A DNA stretch of 64,000 nucleotides from 66-474 sp044464225 (GTDB taxonomy: Bacteria; Pseudomonadota; Gammaproteobacteria; Xanthomonadales; Rhodanobacteraceae): the NCBI GenBank assembly GCA_044464225.1, contig JBIQLN010000010.1:1-64000 (forward strand). The letters run 5' to 3'. The notes under the pieces were generated by a model, which was not told the DNA's origin, searched no databases, and saw nothing but the letters and a program-made list of their open reading frames with translations. Positions 55,910 through 64,000 of the stretch are shown piece by piece (position 1 is the first letter of the stretch; each line of letters starts with the position of its first letter). The translations under genes and the position numbers were made by a program.

Positions 55910-58690
55910 GTGGAATCGACCCCCACGCTTCGCGACCTGTTCGAGCAGGCGCTGTCGCTGCCGCCCGACGCGCGTGCGTACTTGCTTGGCGAGCGCTGCA
56001 GCGATCCGGCCGTGCGCGCGGAACTGGAACGGATGCTGGCAGCCGATGCGGAGCAGGATGATTGGCTGGCCGAGAGCGACGCTGCCAGCGCTGCGCAAAC
56101 GATCGGGGAAACCGAGGACGTCGAGCCGCTGCCGGCGGGCAGCCGCATCGGTCCGTTCCAGTTGCTGGAGGTGCTGGGGGAGGGCGGCTCGTCGACGGTG
56201 TTTCGCGCGTTTCGCGACGTGGAGGGCGTGCGTCAGTTCGTCGCGATCAAGCTGTTGGCGCGTGGCCTGTATACCGCCGAAGCGCGGCGCCGGTTCCGTC
56301 ACGAGCGCGAAGCGCTGGCGCGCCTGCGCCACCCAGGCATCGCCCGGCTGATCGAGGGCGGCATCGCTGACAACGGCCTTGCCTACATCGCGTTGGAACT
56401 GGTCGAAGGCAAGCCGATCACGGTGTATGCGCAGGAACACGCACTGTCGGAACGCCAACGCCTGACGCTGTTCCTGCGGGTATGCCGGGCCGTCGAATCC
56501 GCGCACCGTGCGCTGATCGTGCATCGCGACCTGAAACCCTCCAACGTGCTGGTCACCGCCGAAGGAGAAATGAAGCTGCTGGATTTCGGCATCGCCAAGT
56601 TGCTGGACGACACCGAGGATGCCACCCGCACGCACCACCACGCCCTGACGCCCGCCTACGCCGCGCCCGAACAGTTCACCCCCGGCGCCATCACCACCGC
56701 GACCGACGTCCATGCGCTCGGGGTGCTGCTGCGTGAACTGTTGACCGGCGAGCGTGACGCAGTCGGGCAGGCGCGCACGGCAGGTGGGATGTCCATGCAC
56801 GTGAGGCCACCGCAGCCGAAGCGTGCCCGCAAGTTGCGCGGCGACCTCGCGAATATCGTCGCCAAGGCCACCGCGCCGGAACCGGAGCGCCGCTATGGCT
56901 CCGGTGGTGCGCTGGCCGAGGACATCGAGCGCCATCTCGACAGCCTGCCGGTGCGCGCGCATCCGCCATCGCGCTGGTACCGCGCCGGCCGCTTCGCCGC
57001 CCGCCATCGCGGCGGCGTGGCGATCACGGCGATCCTGTTGGTGGCGGTCCTGGCCTCGCTGTCGATCGCGCTGTGGCAGGCGCACGTGGCGCGCCAGCAG
57101 GCCGCGCGTGCCAACACAGTGCGCGACTTCGTCGAGAGCCTGTTCGCCCCCGTGCGTTACGGCATCGCTGCCTCGAAGCAGCCCAGCCTGACGGAACTGC
57201 TGTCACGTGGCGTCGCGAAACTGGAACACTCGCCGCAACTGGGGGCGGGCGAACGGGTCGATCTGCTGGCGATGTTTTCGCGGCTGTACGAGAACCTCGG
57301 CGACATCCCGCAATCGCGGAAGCTGGCGGATCAGGCGGTCGCGTTGTCGGAACGCGTATTGCCGTCATCGGACATCAACGCGATTCGTGCACTCACGGCG
57401 CGCGGCTATGCCGCGGTGCGCGACGAGGACTATGAGGCGGGCGCGGCCGACCTGCGCCTTGCCCATCGGCGCATGCAGGCGCAGGGCATCCACGGCGAAG
57501 CACTGATCGACCTGCTGGAACCGCTGGGGGCGGTGGAAAACATCGAGGGCCATGGCGAGGCCGCGCTGCAGCTGGCGCAGGAGGCGCTGAAGGAAAGGAT
57601 CGCCACCTGGGGGCCGGACGATTCCCGCGTAGGTGTCGGGTACAACGATGTCGCTTCCGCGCTCGAAGGACTGGAGCGCTACGGTGAAGCCATCCCGATG
57701 TGGGAAAAGACGTATCGGTTCGAAGTCGCGCACTTCGGTCCCGACAGCAATGAAACCACGCTGGCGTTGGCCGGATGGGCGTCGGCCGAGTGGCGCGCCG
57801 GCCATTGGACCGAGGCGCACCATCTGTTCACGCGTGCCTTGGCGATGTACGCGCGCATCGGCGGCAAGCCGCAGGTCACGCGGGTGTACGCGGCGCAGAA
57901 GGCGTGCGTGCTGGACGGCACGCGGGCGGATCGTGCTTCGGCAGCGAAGGATTGCGCATTGGCGCAGAAGCTGTCCGCCGAGGGGTTCGGAGCGGACACG
58001 CCGCTGCACGGTGATTCGCTGGAAGCCACCGCGTTCGGCGAGATCGAGGCGGGCAACTTCGATCGCGCGAAGGCGTTGCTGGAACGGGCCCGCACGCTGT
58101 ACGGCACCGATCCTGCCAACCGGATGCGCATCGGCCGCGTGGACAGCGAACTGGCCGGCATCGCCCTGCTGGAGGGCCATCCGGCGCCGGCCCGCGATTT
58201 GCTGCCGGGTGCGATCAAGGGATTGCGCACGCGCAGGTGGAAGGTACCGCCGTTGATTGCCGAAGCGCGGTTGCTGCTTGCGTGCGCGCAGGCACCGGCA
58301 TCGTCATGCCCGGACGGCCTGCAGGCGACAATCGAGCAGGATTTCGCCGCCGTTTCCGGGCGTGGCGATCCGATGCTGTTGTGGGCGCACACATTGCTGG
58401 CGCAGGTGGAACTGCTGCATCGCCGACCGGAGGTCGCGCGCGCGCAGCTGGCCGATGCGATCCGGCGCGCCAGCGCCGAATTGCAACCTTCGCACCCGCG
58501 TCGTGTGGCTGCGCAGTTGTGGCTCGCCCTCGCCATGGCACGGGCGGGCGATTGCACGGGCGCCACCAGGCAGGCGCAGGCGGCGCGCGCGATCATCGAT
58601 GCGAACGGCCTTGCAGTGCATCCGGAACTCGCCCGTGCGCGGGTCGAACTTCGCCATCCCGCGGGATCGTGCGGAATCCTGATGAAGTGA
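55910..58690 (+). CDS. Transmembrane Ser/Thr protein kinase with C-terminal repeat region
   Basis: About 926 residues from the GTG at 55910, which has 'ggagag' eight bases upstream; an earlier GTG at 55853 adds 19 unconserved residues. Order: N-terminal region, kinase domain (about 80-345) with Gly loop 'LGEGGSSTVF', 'VAIKLL' Lys114, catalytic loop 'HRDLKPSN' (Asp207), 'DFGIAK' (Asp225) and 'YAAPEQF'; a membrane segment (about 369-389); then about 500 residues of TPR-like helical repeats, presumably periplasmic. It most likely phosphorylates the ECF sigma factor encoded 203 bases upstream. Ligand unknown. Confidence 0.92.
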   Translation: MESTPTLRDLFEQALSLPPDARAYLLGERCSDPAVRAELERMLAADAEQDDWLAESDAASAAQTIGETEDVEPLPAGSRIGPFQLLEVLGEGGSSTVFRAFRDVEGVRQFVAIKLLARGLYTAEARRRFRHEREALARLRHPGIARLIEGGIADNGLAYIALELVEGKPITVYAQEHALSERQRLTLFLRVCRAVESAHRALIVHRDLKPSNVLVTAEGEMKLLDFGIAKLLDDTEDATRTHHHALTPAYAAPEQFTPGAITTATDVHALGVLLRELLTGERDAVGQARTAGGMSMHVRPPQPKRARKLRGDLANIVAKATAPEPERRYGSGGALAEDIERHLDSLPVRAHPPSRWYRAGRFAARHRGGVAITAILLVAVLASLSIALWQAHVARQQAARANTVRDFVESLFAPVRYGIAASKQPSLTELLSRGVAKLEHSPQLGAGERVDLLAMFSRLYENLGDIPQSRKLADQAVALSERVLPSSDINAIRALTARGYAAVRDEDYEAGAADLRLAHRRMQAQGIHGEALIDLLEPLGAVENIEGHGEAALQLAQEALKERIATWGPDDSRVGVGYNDVASALEGLERYGEAIPMWEKTYRFEVAHFGPDSNETTLALAGWASAEWRAGHWTEAHHLFTRALAMYARIGGKPQVTRVYAAQKACVLDGTRADRASAAKDCALAQKLSAEGFGADTPLHGDSLEATAFGEIEAGNFDRAKALLERARTLYGTDPANRMRIGRVDSELAGIALLEGHPAPARDLLPGAIKGLRTRRWKVPPLIAEARLLLACAQAPASSCPDGLQATIEQDFAAVSGRGDPMLLWAHTLLAQVELLHRRPEVARAQLADAIRRASAELQPSHPRRVAAQLWLALAMARAGDCTGATRQAQAARAIIDANGLAVHPELARARVELRHPAGSCGILMK

Positions 58691-58786
58691 TCCCCGCCGT
58701 CGTTTTCCGCAGGCGCGAACGCATGTCGCAATTGCCTTCGGAACGGTGTTCTTCCTGATGCCCATCCGCATAGGGAGAACAGCGCG

Positions 58787-60220
58787 ATGTTCGATCGACA
58801 TTCGCCGCGGTCAGGCGGCCACTTCCGTTCGATTGCTGCAGTGGTTTTGCTGGGCGTGGCTGGCGGCGGTCTCGCGCAGCAGGCCGCGATGCCCTCCCAT
58901 GTGGATGGGCTTGTCACGCGCGATCCCTCGGGGTGGCTGCAGACCAGCACGCCGACGGGCCGCATTGACAAGCACAACCCGTTCTTCCGGAGCCTCGGCA
59001 GCAATGGGCGTTCGTGCGATTCCTGCCATCGCCAGGCCGAGGGTTGGACGATTTCGGCCGCCGAGGTCCGCAAGCGTTTCAGGATGACGCGCGGCACCGA
59101 TCCCATCTTCCGTCCGGTCGATGGCGCCAATTCACCGTTGGCGGATGTGTCCACGCCGGCTGCGCGTGCGGCGGCCTATTCGATGCTGCTCGATCACGGC
59201 GTGATCCGGGTGAGCCTGCCGATCCCGGCCGGTGCGGAGTTCAAGCTGACCGCGGTGGACGATCCGTATGGCTACGCCAGCGCACAGGCGCTTTCGCTGT
59301 TCCGGCGCCCGCTGCCCGCAACCAACCTGATCTGGGACACCGCGGTGATGTGGGATGGCCGCGAGACCTACCTCGCGTTCAAGCCGCCGATGGACGCCGG
59401 CATCAACGTCGGGGATCTTCGCCTGAGCCTCGCCTCGCAAGCCCTGCACGCGGTGCTCGGCCATGAGCAGGGGGTGCTGGCGCCCAGTCAAGCCACGCTG
59501 GATGCGATCGTCGGTTTCGAATTGCATCTCGTCACCGCGCAGTACTACGACAACCAGGCCGGACTGCTCAATGAAGACGACGGCATGGGCGGCGCCGACA
59601 TCCTGGCGCTGCAGAAATTCTGGATAGGCATCAACGATTCACTCGGCAATGATCCGAGCCTCGATCCTTTCGATCCGAAGGTGATGCGGTTGTTCGACCG
59701 TTGGCGCGAACCGGGTCGGGTGCGCCGCTTCGATGCGCGCTCGATGGCGCGTGCGGCGATCGCGCGTGGCCAGGAATTGTTCAACTCGATGCCGATCAAC
59801 ATCACCGGCGTGGCGGGTTTGAACGACGCCACCGGCCAGCCGGTGATCCGCGGCACCTGCGGCACCTGCCACGATTCGCCCAACATCGGCAACCATTCGG
59901 TGGCCGCGCCGCTCAATATCGGCATCGCCGACGCGAGCCGTCGCACGCCAGACATGCCGCTGTACACGCTGACCAACATCAAGACGGGCCAGGTGGTGCG
60001 GACCACCGACCCGGGCCTCGCCATGCTGACCGGCAAGTGGGCGGACATCGGCAAGTTCAAGGGCCCGAACCTGCGGGGGCTCGCCGCGCGCGCGCCATAC
60101 TTCCACAACGGTTCGGCCGCGACCCTGCACGACGTGGTCGACTTCTACGACACGCGTTTCCACATCGGAATGACGGAGCAGCAAAAGGACGATCTGGTGG
60201 CGTTCCTGTCGGCGCTGTGA
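58787..60220 (+). CDS. Dihaem cytochrome c, MauG/CcpA-like
   Basis: 477 residues with 'agggagaac' before the ATG. A signal peptide ends near 'VAGGGLAQQA'. Two haem motifs: CDSCH (77-81) in the N-terminal domain and CGTCH (358-362) in the C-terminal domain; 'RAPYFHNGSAATLHDVVDFY' is the family end-motif. Dihaem peroxidases reduce H2O2 or perform post-translational oxidations, in the periplasm. Whether it is a peroxidase, a MauG-like enzyme or a RoxA-like oxygenase is not decided here. It follows the kinase gene by 96 bases. Confidence 0.9.
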   Translation: MFDRHSPRSGGHFRSIAAVVLLGVAGGGLAQQAAMPSHVDGLVTRDPSGWLQTSTPTGRIDKHNPFFRSLGSNGRSCDSCHRQAEGWTISAAEVRKRFRMTRGTDPIFRPVDGANSPLADVSTPAARAAAYSMLLDHGVIRVSLPIPAGAEFKLTAVDDPYGYASAQALSLFRRPLPATNLIWDTAVMWDGRETYLAFKPPMDAGINVGDLRLSLASQALHAVLGHEQGVLAPSQATLDAIVGFELHLVTAQYYDNQAGLLNEDDGMGGADILALQKFWIGINDSLGNDPSLDPFDPKVMRLFDRWREPGRVRRFDARSMARAAIARGQELFNSMPINITGVAGLNDATGQPVIRGTCGTCHDSPNIGNHSVAAPLNIGIADASRRTPDMPLYTLTNIKTGQVVRTTDPGLAMLTGKWADIGKFKGPNLRGLAARAPYFHNGSAATLHDVVDFYDTRFHIGMTEQQKDDLVAFLSAL

Positions 60221-60231
60221 TGGACTTATCC

Positions 60232-60337
60232 CGTCACTCCTCACCCGGCGAAGGCCGCGACCCAGCGGCTTTCGCGCAATGCACCGAAGTGCAAAGTCGC
60301 TGGGTCCCGGATATCGCTTCGCGATTCCGGGATGACG
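60232..60337. repeat. Dispersed palindromic element (class A), copy 2
   Basis: Ends 'cgtcactcc' and 'ggatgacg' with inner 'cgg' as in 'ccgggatgacg' (60327-60337) form an inverted repeat. The interior includes 'ttcgcgcaatgcaccgaag'. It lies 11 bases after the dihaem cytochrome stop and 98 before rnr. Confidence 0.6.
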
Positions 60338-60435
60338 AGCAAGAATCAGGGCTTCCGTGACGCATACCCACGTCCGCCCGGCCGTGAAGGCGAAGCGGAC
60401 TTGCTTTCGCGGCCCCGCTGCGCGACGCTGATGGA

Positions 60436-62790
60436 ATGCCAAGACGCAATCGTCCGCCGTCCCGCTCCGCGCGCAAGCCGCGCACACCGAAGCAAACCGA
60501 CACGCGCAGGCGCGAGACTTCGCCGCGCGACGGCGCGAAGAAGCGGCGGCCTGCACGCAACATCGACAAGAAGCCGGGGCGCGGCTTCGTCGATCCGCAC
60601 GCCGAGCGAGAAGCGCGGCGCTACGAACACCCCATCCCGAGCCGCGAGGCGATCCTCGCGTTGCTGGCCGAACGCGGCAGCCTGTTGCGCGCGGACGCGA
60701 TCGCCGAGGCTTTGGGCATCCATGACGACGTCCGGCGCGAGGCCCTGGACAAGCGCCTGCGCGCGATGCTGCGCGACGGCCAGTTGCTCGAAAGCCGTCG
60801 CGGTGGCCTTGCGCCCGCCGAACGCATCGGCTTGATCGCGGGCACCGTGCTGGCGAACGCGGAGGGTTACGGGTTCCTGCGTCCGGACGAGGGGGGCGAT
60901 GACCTGTATCTGTCGCCCGCGCAGATGCGGTCGGTGCTGCACGGCGACCGCGTGCTGGCGTCGGTGGTGGGTGTCGATCGGCGAGGCCGGCAGCAGGGCG
61001 CGATCCGCGAGGTGCTGGAACGCCGCGCACCGCGGCTGGTCGGGCGCGTGGTGGAAGCGCATGGCGTGGTGGTGGTCGACCCCGACGATCGTCGCCTGCA
61101 CCAGGACGTGCTGATTCCGCCCGACGCACGCAATGGTGCACGGGCTGGTCAGATCGTGGTGGCGGAGATCACCGAACCGCCGACGCTGCAGCGTGGACCC
61201 ATCGGCCGCATCGTCAGCGTGCTGGGCGAACGCCTGCAGCCTTCACTGATCGTGGAAATGGCGATCGAAAGCCACGGGCTGCCGCACGAATGGCCGCTCG
61301 AGGTGACGCGCGAAGCGGAAGACGTCGAGCCCAGCGTGACACGGTCCGAGTGCGAGGGCCGCGTCGATCTGCGCAAGCTGCCGTTGGTCACCATCGACGG
61401 TGCCGATTCGCGCGACTTCGACGACGCGGTGTACGCCGAGCCGGTGCGCGGCGGCGGCTTCAAGTTGATCGTCGCGATCGCGGATGTTTCGTATTACGTG
61501 CAGCCGGAAACCGCCCTGGACGAAGAGGCCTTCAAGCGTGGCACCTCGGCGTATTTCCCGGGCTTCGTGGTGCCGATGCTGCCGGAGACCTTGTCCAACG
61601 GCATCTGCTCGTTGAATCCCGACGTGGACCGGCTGTGCATGGCCTGCGAGATGCGCGTGGGCAGTGGTGGCGAAGTCACGCGTGCGAAGTTCTATCCGGC
61701 GGTGATGCGTTCGCACGCGCGGCTGACTTACGACCAGGTTTGGCAGGTCATCGGCGAGAACGATCCGGAGACGCGGCGCGCGGTGGGCAAGCTGCTGCCG
61801 CACATCGAGCAACTGCACGCGCTGTACAAGGCATTCGCCGCCGCGCGCAAGCGGCGCGGCACCATCGAATTCGAAACCAGCGAGGTCGATTACCGCCTGG
61901 ACGACAACGGCGAGGTGGTTTCACTCGGCGCGCACGAGCGCAACGACGCACACAAGCTGATCGAGGAGTGCATGATCGCGGCCAACGTGCAGGCGGCGAA
62001 ATTCCTTGCGAAGAAGAAGATCCCGGCACCGTTCCGCGTGCACGCACCGCCGCCCGCCGACAAGTACGAGGACCTGCTGGCGTTCCTGCGCGAATACAAG
62101 TTGAAGCTGCCGCCGCTGGCCGACGTGAAGCCGCGCGACTTCGCCGCGCTGCTCAAACGCGTGGCCGACCGCGTCGACGCCGAACTGTTCCGCAGCGTGC
62201 TGCTGCGCGCGCAAAGCCTTGCCAGCTACCAGCCCGCCAACCATGGACACTTCGGGCTGGCGCTGGACGCGTACACCCATTTCACCTCGCCGATCCGCCG
62301 CTATCCCGATTTGCTGGTGCATCGCGCGATTCGTTATGCGCTCGCGGGCGGCAAGCCGGCCGCTTACCTTTACACCGAAAGCAAGATGACGACGATGGCC
62401 GCGCACTGTTCACGCACCGAGCGCCGCGCCGAGGAAGCCGAGCGCGACGTGGACGAGCGCTACAAGTGCGCATGGATGGAAAAGCACGTCGGCGCCGAGT
62501 TCGACGGCATCATCACCGGCGTCACCTCGTTCGGCCTGTTCGTGGAACTGACCGAATCGAAGGTATCGGGACTGGTGCACATTACCCAGTTGCGCAACGA
62601 CTACTACCAGTTCGATGCGCGCCGTCATGAACTGCGCGGCGAGCGCACCGGCACGATCTTCCGCCTCGGCGACGAGGTGCGCGTGCAGGTGCTGCGCGCG
62701 AGCATGGAAGATCGCAAGATCGATTTCAGGATGGTGTCGGGGCGCGATGAGAAGGAAAGGGTTGCGGGCGAAAAGCGCCGGCGTCATTGA
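60436..62790 (+). CDS. rnr: Ribonuclease R
   Basis: 784 residues (E. coli 813) starting at the ATG 60436. A highly basic Arg/Lys N-terminus is followed by a winged-helix, cold-shock domains ('AEGYGFLRPDEGGDDLYL'), the RNB catalytic domain with metal-binding aspartates in 'GADSRDFDDAVYA', the signature 'HFTSPIRRYPDLLVHRAI', and an S1 domain ('DGIITGVTSFGLFVELTESK'). It degrades structured RNA 3' to 5', including defective tRNA and rRNA. The Lys-rich C-terminal tail of E. coli is shorter here. rlmB follows, as in E. coli. Confidence 0.97.
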   Translation: MPRRNRPPSRSARKPRTPKQTDTRRRETSPRDGAKKRRPARNIDKKPGRGFVDPHAEREARRYEHPIPSREAILALLAERGSLLRADAIAEALGIHDDVRREALDKRLRAMLRDGQLLESRRGGLAPAERIGLIAGTVLANAEGYGFLRPDEGGDDLYLSPAQMRSVLHGDRVLASVVGVDRRGRQQGAIREVLERRAPRLVGRVVEAHGVVVVDPDDRRLHQDVLIPPDARNGARAGQIVVAEITEPPTLQRGPIGRIVSVLGERLQPSLIVEMAIESHGLPHEWPLEVTREAEDVEPSVTRSECEGRVDLRKLPLVTIDGADSRDFDDAVYAEPVRGGGFKLIVAIADVSYYVQPETALDEEAFKRGTSAYFPGFVVPMLPETLSNGICSLNPDVDRLCMACEMRVGSGGEVTRAKFYPAVMRSHARLTYDQVWQVIGENDPETRRAVGKLLPHIEQLHALYKAFAAARKRRGTIEFETSEVDYRLDDNGEVVSLGAHERNDAHKLIEECMIAANVQAAKFLAKKKIPAPFRVHAPPPADKYEDLLAFLREYKLKLPPLADVKPRDFAALLKRVADRVDAELFRSVLLRAQSLASYQPANHGHFGLALDAYTHFTSPIRRYPDLLVHRAIRYALAGGKPAAYLYTESKMTTMAAHCSRTERRAEEAERDVDERYKCAWMEKHVGAEFDGIITGVTSFGLFVELTESKVSGLVHITQLRNDYYQFDARRHELRGERTGTIFRLGDEVRVQVLRASMEDRKIDFRMVSGRDEKERVAGEKRRRH

Positions 62791-62798
62791 ATACTTGT

Positions 62799-62934
62799 CG
62801 TCATTCCGGGGCTGCCCGCAATTTCTGCGGGCAGAACCCGGAACCCGGTGACTGTGCAAGAGTCGCCGGGTTCCGGATCGCCGCGCAGCCTGCCCCGGAA
62901 GTGCCGTTGATCCGGGGCGGCGTCCGGGATGACG
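62799..62934. repeat. Dispersed palindromic element (class A), copy 3
   Basis: Ends 'cgtcattccggg' and 'ccgggatgacg' are inverted copies (62799-62810 and 62924-62934). The interior has further hairpins, for example 'ctgcccgca'/'tgcgggcag'. It occupies the rnr-rlmB gap almost entirely. Confidence 0.65.
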
Positions 62935-62956
62935 ATGATTGGGTGATGGAATTGCC

Positions 62957-63697
62957 ATGAGCGAAACCTGGATCGTCGGCATCAACCCGGTGGAAGGCGC
63001 TCTCGCCAACGACCCTTCGCGCGTGCGCGAACTGCTGGTCGAGCAAGGCACGCACAATCCGCGCATCGCGGAACTGGTGAACGAGGCCAAGCGCCTGGGC
63101 GTGCGCGTGCACGCCCGCCCGCGTGCGATGCTGGACAAGGTTTCCGGCCATGCGCGACACCAGGGTGTCGCCGCGAATTACGAAGTGCCCGCGGCGAAAT
63201 CCGAGCACGACCTCGCGGATCTGCTTGGAACGGACGACGCCTTGTTCCTGGTGCTGGATGGCGTCACCGATCCGCACAACCTCGGTGCCTGCCTGCGCAG
63301 CGCGGCGGCGGCCGGCGCCGCGGCCGTGATCGTGCCGAAGGATCGCGCGGTCGGCATCACGCCGGTGGTGCGGCGCGCATCGGCGGGCGCGATCGATCGG
63401 GTGCCGCTGGTCGAAGTGACCAATCTCGCCCGCGCATTGCGCGAGATGAAAGATGCCGGCGTTTGGCTGACCGGGCTCGCTGGCGACGCGGGGGCGTCGC
63501 TCTACGATGTCGATCTCAAGGGCAAGATCGCGCTGGTGATGGGGGGCGAGGGCGACGGCATGCGCCGGCTGACGCGCGAAGCCTGCGATCATCTGGCGCG
63601 CATCCCGATGCCGGGTGCCATGGAAAGCCTGAACGTTTCGGTGGCGACCGGCGTTGCGTTGTTCGAAGCAGTGAGGCAGCGGGGAAACAGGGCATGA
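62957..63697 (+). CDS. rlmB: 23S rRNA 2'-O-ribose G2251 methyltransferase RlmB
   Basis: 246 residues from the ATG at 62957. SPOUT/TrmH methyltransferase: N-terminal substrate-binding domain ('GINPVEGALANDPSRVREL'), then the knotted SAM domain with motif 1 'VLDGVTDPHNLGACLRSAAA', motif 2 'LVMGGEGDGMRRL' and motif 3 'PMPGAMESLNVSVATGVAL'. It modifies G2251 in the P-loop of 23S rRNA. Its stop overlaps the next start (ATGA). rnr-rlmB order as in E. coli. Confidence 0.96.
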   Translation: MSETWIVGINPVEGALANDPSRVRELLVEQGTHNPRIAELVNEAKRLGVRVHARPRAMLDKVSGHARHQGVAANYEVPAAKSEHDLADLLGTDDALFLVLDGVTDPHNLGACLRSAAAAGAAAVIVPKDRAVGITPVVRRASAGAIDRVPLVEVTNLARALREMKDAGVWLTGLAGDAGASLYDVDLKGKIALVMGGEGDGMRRLTREACDHLARIPMPGAMESLNVSVATGVALFEAVRQRGNRA

Positions 63698-63960
63698 GCA
63701 TCAACATCACCCTCGACTGGACCGTCGTCGTCGGGCTCGTCGGCATGATCGTGACGCTACTCGCCTATTTCCTGTTGCAGGCGCAGAAGCTGCATGGCAA
63801 TGGCCTGACCTACCAACTGATGAACGCGCTCGGTGCGCTGGGCGTCGCGCTGTCGCTGCTGTTCGGGACGTTCAACCTGTCGGCGTTCCTGCTGGAAGCG
63901 GTGTGGTTCGTGATCAGCATCTACGGCATCGTGGTGGCGCGACGGATCCGGGTGCAATGA
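63694..63960 (+). CDS. CBU_0592-like small membrane protein
   Basis: 88 residues from the ATG at 63694, overlapping the rlmB TGA. Three hydrophobic segments are visible: 'VVVGLVGMIVTLLAYFLLQ', 'MNALGALGVALSLLFGTFN' and 'AFLLEAVWFVISIYGIVVA', with the family pattern 'YQLMNALGA'. Proteins of this kind are of unknown function. It is followed by another ATGA overlap at 63957. Confidence 0.85.
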   Translation: MSINITLDWTVVVGLVGMIVTLLAYFLLQAQKLHGNGLTYQLMNALGALGVALSLLFGTFNLSAFLLEAVWFVISIYGIVVARRIRVQ

Positions 63961-64000
63961 CCCTCCCGTTGCCTCTCGGGATCGTGCGCCGGTTGCCGCT
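63957..64000 (+). CDS. Start of a further gene, cut by the window edge
   Basis: An ATG at 63957 overlaps the preceding TGA (ATGA), in the operon pattern seen in this region; 14 codons (MTLPLPLGIVRRLP...) are visible before the window ends. Too short to name. Confidence 0.35.
   Translation, partial: MTLPLPLGIVRRLP

Overview
This window is a stretch of ordinary chromosome from a high-GC gammaproteobacterium, most likely a member of the Xanthomonadales close to the Rhodanobacteraceae. That placement is inferred from gene order and protein character: the lptD-surA-pdxA-rsmA-apaG-apaH operon, the kdsA-eno-ftsB-surE-pcm-nlpD block, yhbY/rlmE-ftsH-folP-glmM, rnr-rlmB, TolB-like/TPR membrane proteins, an S9B dipeptidyl peptidase, and dispersed palindromic repeats of the xanthomonad type. 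I see no prophage, insertion sequence, plasmid gene or CRISPR array.

Layout. 1-329: end of an acyl-CoA dehydrogenase. 594-7688 (minus): envelope and housekeeping operon apaH, apaG, rsmA, pdxA, surA, lptD. 7778-11516 (minus): a large Xaa-Pro aminopeptidase and a TolB-like/TPR membrane protein. 11669-19605 (plus): pyrG, kdsA, eno, ftsB, surE, pcm, a DedA/YqaA-type membrane protein and nlpD. The ispD-ispF-truD genes that separate ftsB from surE in E. coli are not here. 19725-28184: an Mth938-like protein and yhbY (minus), then rlmE, ftsH, a second TolB-like/TPR protein, folP, glmM and a small membrane protein. 28247-34707: a redox and nucleotide set: sodB (minus), grxD, a YciK-like SDR, a MarC/YhgN protein, ppnN, gor and a sirtuin. 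34787-39455: a YetF/DUF421 protein, gcvP (minus) behind a tandem glycine riboswitch, a VOC protein and a small membrane protein. 39544-48062: a secreted DPP-IV-like peptidase, then a CzcCBA/CusCBA-type RND efflux operon with an AT-rich palindrome over its putative promoter.

48063-53873 holds a small beta-barrel protein (minus), a 68-residue ETFPASD-motif protein, and a compact four-gene signalling operon: TonB-dependent receptor, YfiR-family periplasmic protein, CHASE8-type histidine kinase and stand-alone receiver. This joins the sensory parts of the YfiBNR c-di-GMP system to a phosphorelay and is the best candidate here for an undescribed system. 54189-54273 is tRNA-Leu(CAG) on the minus strand with a strong sigma70-type promoter. 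54457-60220 contains an exported peroxiredoxin, an ECF43-like sigma factor beside a transmembrane Ser/Thr kinase with a C-terminal repeat region (a pairing known to work by sigma phosphorylation in Vibrio and Xanthomonas), and a MauG/CcpA-type dihaem cytochrome c. 60436-64000 has rnr, rlmB, a CBU_0592-like membrane protein and the first codons of a further gene.

Most genes sit in tight operons, often with 4-base ATGA or GTGA start/stop overlaps. Intergenic spaces carry at least three classes of palindromic repeat. Because GC is high, very long antisense open frames run across real genes; these were rejected.
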